Assembly: GCA_016281435.1 (NCBI GenBank)
Contig: JAEEIQ010000090.1
Location: 1-64,000, forward strand
DNA length: 64,000 nt
From: Bacteroidales bacterium
GTDB lineage: Bacteria; Bacteroidota; Bacteroidia; Bacteroidales; UBA932
Direction: 5' to 3'
Part shown: positions 61,298-64,000 of the stretch, piece after piece
Numbering within the stretch: position 1 is the stretch's first letter
Layout: every line of letters begins with the position of its first letter
The notes under the pieces: model-generated
Database searches by the model: none
What the model was told of the DNA's origin: nothing
Seen by the model: the letters and a program-made list of their open reading frames with translations, nothing else
Translations under genes and position numbers: made by a program

Positions 61298-61589
61298 GCG
61301 GTCGTTTTTTTGTTTTAGGCCCGGTGCTGCTCCCCGGCGGGGGAACTCATAGGGCTGCGCCCGCTTCGGACCCTTCCACCGTTTCCTGCGTCCTGCCTGT
61401 GGCAGAACTTGTCTCCGGCGGACACCTCCCCGCTGCTCGTGTGCGCGGGAGCACACATCCCCAGCCGGGGACAGCTCCGGACGGGGATGTAGGGGCAGAA
61501 GCGTTGGAGCCGGGCGGAGGTAATTTATGTGAATCAGTTTTGGACCGGGATTTGCAGAGATCAAGGCGATTGACAAAGAATTGATCCCT
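61298..61589. other. GC-rich intergenic region after the alginate operon
   Basis: A T7 run follows the lyase stop (near 61305-61315) and may serve as a weak terminator. A perfect 8-bp inverted repeat, acatcccc at 61455-61462 and ggggatgt at 61483-61490, lies further on. I see no supported gene; the open frames there lack family similarity and start signals. Confidence 0.4.
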
Positions 61590-62015
61590 ATGCTGACAAT
61601 CTGCCTGATACTGCTTGTTTATTCCATACTTGGAAAACCGGTCGGAAATCTTCTTGAGAAGCTTCGGGGAGCCGACTGGAAACGTCCCGTGAAGAATGCC
61701 TGGAACAAGATCCTGGCATTCTCGAAAAAGGCAGGGCGGGAGGCCACCCGGGTGGTCCTGCTATTCTATTATGCCTTGACGGACGGCTCCCTTACGTCGA
61801 AGGACAAGGCCCTGGCGTATGCGGCCATAATCTATATCGTGGTTCCCCATGACCTGCTGCCGAAGAAGACCTTCGGCCTGCTCGGACTGGTGGACGACGC
61901 GACCGTCATCGCCTGGCTCATGAAAAAGCTCAGTGGTAGCATCACCCCGGCCGTAGAGCAGAAAGTCCACGACACCCTGAACGACTGGTTCGGCTACGAG
62001 GTGGAAATAAAGTAG
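61590..62015 (+). CDS. DUF1232 (YkvA-like) membrane protein
   Basis: This 141-aa protein has an N-terminal hydrophobic segment (about 1-17), a basic middle, and the DUF1232 core: ALTDGSLTSKDKALAYAAIIY, then IVVPHDLLPKKTFGLLGLVDDATVIAWLM near 87-115. The function of the family is unknown. I choose ATG 61590; an in-frame TTG at 61581 is an alternative. It is convergent with the BCCP gene. Confidence 0.82.
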   Translation: MLTICLILLVYSILGKPVGNLLEKLRGADWKRPVKNAWNKILAFSKKAGREATRVVLLFYYALTDGSLTSKDKALAYAAIIYIVVPHDLLPKKTFGLLGLVDDATVIAWLMKKLSGSITPAVEQKVHDTLNDWFGYEVEIK

Positions 62016-62067
62016 TACGCGACCCTTTGGGCGTCACGGGACTGGTTCCGAATGGGCAGCCCCTGGC

Positions 62068-62104
62068 CTGCCCGATAGGGACGGCCAAGGGTGCCTTCAA
62101 GGAT
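62068..62104 (-). repeat. Degenerate second copy of the BCCP gene's 3' end
   Basis: Read on the minus strand, this stretch resembles the last codons of the BCCP gene at 62122-62157. The segment cccgatagggac at 62071-62082 corresponds to cccgatagagac at 62126-62137, and ccttcaagg to ccttcgagg. A one-base insertion shifts the frame. It lies just past the BCCP stop and looks like a decayed displaced tail. Confidence 0.45.
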
Positions 62105-62122
62105 GTTGCCCCGGGGGGCGGG

Positions 62123-62554
62123 CTACCCGATAGAGACGATCGGGGCGCCTTCGAGGACGGAGTCGCCGGTGGCGACGTGGACGGCGGTGACGGTGCCGGC
62201 GAATTCGGCCTGGATCTCGTTCTCCATCTTCATGGCTTCGAGGACGGCGACCTTCTGGCCGGCGGTGATGCTGTCGCCTTCCTTGACGTCGACTTCGACT
62301 ATGACCCCGGGAAGGGGAGAGACGATCTTGCGGGCGGCTCCGGAAGTGGCGGCCTTCGGAGATGCCTGCGATGAAGCTTCAGGAGTCGCCGAAGGGGCCG
62401 AAACGCCGGCAGCAGGTGCGGCTGCAGGGGCTTCCTGTCCGAGCTCCACGCTGTAGGCTTCGCCGTTTACTTTCACCGACGCCTTGCCGTCTTCCATGCC
62501 TTCGACGCAGACGTCGTAGGCCTTGCCGTCTATCTTGAATTTGTATTCTTTCAT
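62123..62554 (-). CDS. Biotin carboxyl carrier protein of an acyl-CoA carboxylase/decarboxylase
   Basis: This 143-aa protein has the biotinylation motif EAMKMEN with Lys109, set in a biotinyl/lipoyl domain (about 78-143). An Ala/Pro/Ser linker (about 41-73) and an N-terminal domain (KIDGKAYDVCVEGME) precede it. This is the form found with propionyl-CoA carboxylase or methylmalonyl-CoA decarboxylase in Bacteroidota succinate-propionate metabolism. It follows the 58-aa gene by 4 nt. Confidence 0.9.
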   Translation of the reverse strand: MKEYKFKIDGKAYDVCVEGMEDGKASVKVNGEAYSVELGQEAPAAAPAAGVSAPSATPEASSQASPKAATSGAARKIVSPLPGVIVEVDVKEGDSITAGQKVAVLEAMKMENEIQAEFAGTVTAVHVATGDSVLEGAPIVSIG

Positions 62555-62558
62555 GATG

Positions 62559-62735
62559 CTATTTCTTTAAGGGAGTGCGCCGGAATCCGAGAACCCGGCT
62601 GTTCCACTGGCTTTCCGGATTGCGTGCGATGGTGATCACGCCGGTCTCGGTGTCGTGGACTTCGGCATCCAGATACAGGTGCAGGGCCATCGCAATGGCT
62701 GCCGCGACCCGGCTGTCTTCCTTGCTCTTTCTCAT
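62559..62735 (-). CDS. 58-aa soluble OadG-like small carboxylase subunit
   Basis: This small gene runs from ATG 62735 to TAG at 62559-62561. The protein has AAAIAMALHLYLDAEVHDTE followed by GVITI and WNSRVLGFRRTP. The VHDxE...(I/L)TI...WNS(R/K) pattern resembles the C-terminal part of OadG-type gamma/delta subunits that sit between the beta subunit and BCCP in Bacteroidota. The N-terminal membrane helix of OadG is absent. The start overlaps the beta subunit stop by one base (TGATG), so it is clearly part of the operon. Confidence 0.75.
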   Translation of the reverse strand: MRKSKEDSRVAAAIAMALHLYLDAEVHDTETGVITIARNPESQWNSRVLGFRRTPLKK

Positions 62736-64000
62736 CACAGCGGCAGGTTGTCGTGTTTCTTGGCAGGGAGATCCTGCCTCTTGGAAGCGGTGGCCTCCAG
62801 GGCACGGATGACGCGGAATCGGGTGTTGCGGGGTTCGATGACGTCCTCGATGTAGCCCATCTGCGCAGCCTGATAGGGGTTGCAGAAGAGGTCGTCGTAC
62901 TCCTTTTTCTTCTCCTCCTTGATGGCAGTCTGCCTCGCAGGGTCGGTCTCGGCCTTTATTTCCTTGCCGTAGAGGATGCCGACGGCTCCGTCAGCGCCCA
63001 TCACGGCTATGTTGGCAGAGGGCCAGGCGTAATTGACGTCGCCGCGCAGCTGCTTGCAGCTCATGACGATATGTGCCCCGCCGTAGCTCTTGCGAAGGGT
63101 CACCGTGACCTTGGGAACCGTAGCTTCGCCGTAGGCGTAGAGGAGTTTCGCACCGTTCGTGATGATGGCCCCGTACTCTTGCTGGGTCCCGCAGAGGAAG
63201 CCCGGCACGTCCACGAGGGTCACCAGGGGGATGTTGAAGGCGTCGCAGAAGCGCACGAAACGCGCAGCCTTGCGGGATGCGTTGATATCCAGGACGCCAG
63301 CCAGCACCTTGGGCTGGTTGGCGACGACTCCGACACTGCGCCCGCCCATGTGGGCGAATCCGACGATGATGTTCTTCGCGAAATCCTTGTGGATCTCGAA
63401 GAAATCGCCGTCGTCGACTATGCTTCGGATCACCCCGTACATATCGTAGGCCTTGTTGGGATTGTCGGGGATTATCTCGTTGAGGCTGTCTTCGGTACGG
63501 TTGACAGGGTCGTCGGTGGGCCGAACGGGAGCCTCTTCCATGTTGTTCTGGGGGATGAAGGAAAGCAGGCGCTTGATGGTCTCGATGGCTTCCTGCTCGT
63601 TTTCGGCCGCGAAGTGGGCGACGCCGGATTTCGAGGCGTGTACGCTGGCGCCGCCGAGTTGCTCCTGGTCCACGACTTCGCCGGTGACGCTCTTGACGAC
63701 GGCAGGGCCGGTCAGGAACATGTACGAGGTACTCCGGACCATCAGCGTGAAGTCGGTCAGGGCGGGGGAGTACACTGCTCCACCGGCGCAGGGACCCATG
63801 ATGGCGCTGATCTGCGGGATCACGCCGCTCGAGAGGATGTTCCGCTCGAAAATCTCGCCGTAGCCGGCCAGGGCGTCGATGCCTTCCTGGATGCGGGCTC
63901 CTCCGGAGTCGTTGAGGCCTATGCAGGGGGCTCCGTTGCGCACGGCCATGTCCATGACCTTGCAGATCTTCTCGGACATGGTTTTCGAGAGGGACCCGCC
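62735..64000 (-). CDS. Acyl-CoA carboxylase beta subunit (propionyl-CoA carboxylase / methylmalonyl-CoA decarboxylase type), 5' end outside window
   Basis: At least 421 C-terminal residues of a carboxyltransferase of about 510-520 aa are present. Visible motifs are [35 protein letters not shown], the second-domain oxyanion region [17 protein letters not shown] and [14 protein letters not shown]. These bind acyl-CoA and carboxybiotin. The frame continues past the window end (GGSLSKT before the first Met at 63979), so 63979 is not the true start. It works with the BCCP and the small subunit downstream; a biotin carboxylase or membrane decarboxylase subunit is not in view. Confidence 0.92.
   Translation of the reverse strand, partial: GGSLSKTMSEKICKVMDMAVRNGAPCIGLNDSGGARIQEGIDALAGYGEIFERNILSSGVIPQISAIMGPCAGGAVYSPALTDFTLMVRSTSYMFLTGPAVVKSVTGEVVDQEQLGGASVHASKSGVAHFAAENEQEAIETIKRLLSFIPQNNMEEAPVRPTDDPVNRTEDSLNEIIPDNPNKAYDMYGVIRSIVDDGDFFEIHKDFAKNIIVGFAHMGGRSVGVVANQPKVLAGVLDINASRKAARFVRFCDAFNIPLVTLVDVPGFLCGTQQEYGAIITNGAKLLYAYGEATVPKVTVTLRKSYGGAHIVMSCKQLRGDVNYAWPSANIAVMGADGAVGILYGKEIKAETDPARQTAIKEEKKKEYDDLFCNPYQAAQMGYIEDVIEPRNTRFRVIRALEATASKRQDLPAKKHDNLPL

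Noticed and set aside
61198..61584. 128-codon frame between the jelly-roll lyase and DUF1232 genes
   Set aside because: It starts inside the lyase gene in another frame, is rich in Pro/Arg/Gly and matches nothing I know.

Overview
The window looks like chromosomal DNA of a Bacteroidota bacterium, most likely order Bacteroidales. The evidence is the gene families (DUF4290, an OMP beta-barrel receptor with a carboxypeptidase-like regulatory domain, FISUMP lipoproteins, a V/A-type ATPase with DUF2764 in place of subunit C, a 29-residue COX24-like basic protein) and the Bacteroidota promoter pattern TTTG-N19-TAnnTTTG upstream of several genes. Most of the window is GC-rich and tightly packed, with many ATGA start/stop overlaps. 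I cannot fix the genus. No rRNA, tRNA or CRISPR array was recognised.

Layout. 1-4972: partial gene, HU, a 29-aa ribosome-type basic protein, RNase G, a DUF362 ferredoxin-like protein, a YugP-type zinc peptidase and an EamA transporter. 4966-8131: an AT-richer island with an MNT/HEPN toxin-antitoxin pair and a FISUMP lipoprotein, bracketed by a duplicated gene tail. 8104-12004: an amino-acid ABC transporter (ATPase, then a binding-protein/permease fusion), an S4 protein and a ManA-like protein. 12062-19415: DJ-1, alanine racemase and AddB/AddA recombination nucleases. 19408-22987: LolA, FtsK and DUF4290. 23061-26635: an operon of HprK-like kinase, S26-like peptidase, PqqD, ABC exporter and a LysR DNA-binding domain. 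26622-35061: a five-gene operon with an MsbA-like exporter, VanZ, a cell-wall amidase, YhcH and a TonB-type receptor. 35103-36524: a second toxin-antitoxin-like pair between two 188-bp direct repeats, each holding a 145-bp unit with 14-bp inverted ends. 36614-45018: a GH20 enzyme, a metallo-beta-lactamase-fold hydrolase, a TPR protein, a degenerate M28 peptidase and an OmpA-like lipoprotein. 45016-45820: a HicAB module followed by a displaced copy of the lipoprotein gene's 3' end. 45806-53475: FISUMP lipoprotein and V-ATPase operon. 53552-61297: a seven-gene uronate-polysaccharide (probably alginate) degradation operon. 61590-64000: a DUF1232 protein and a biotin-dependent carboxylase (BCCP, a 58-aa OadG-like subunit, and the beta subunit, which is cut by the window edge).

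The alginate operon is nearly a whole pathway: PL6 and a jelly-roll lyase cut the polymer, PL17 releases unsaturated monomers, a KdgF-type cupin linearises them, an ExuT-like MFS carrier moves them, and an SDR reduces DEH. The kinase present is of the APH/NahK type rather than PfkB.

The most unusual pattern is that all three toxin-antitoxin-like modules sit between duplicated sequence. In two of them the neighbouring gene is intact and a second, diverged copy of only its 3' end lies on the far side of the module. This is what repeated cassette insertion at gene 3' ends would leave, but the mechanism is my inference.
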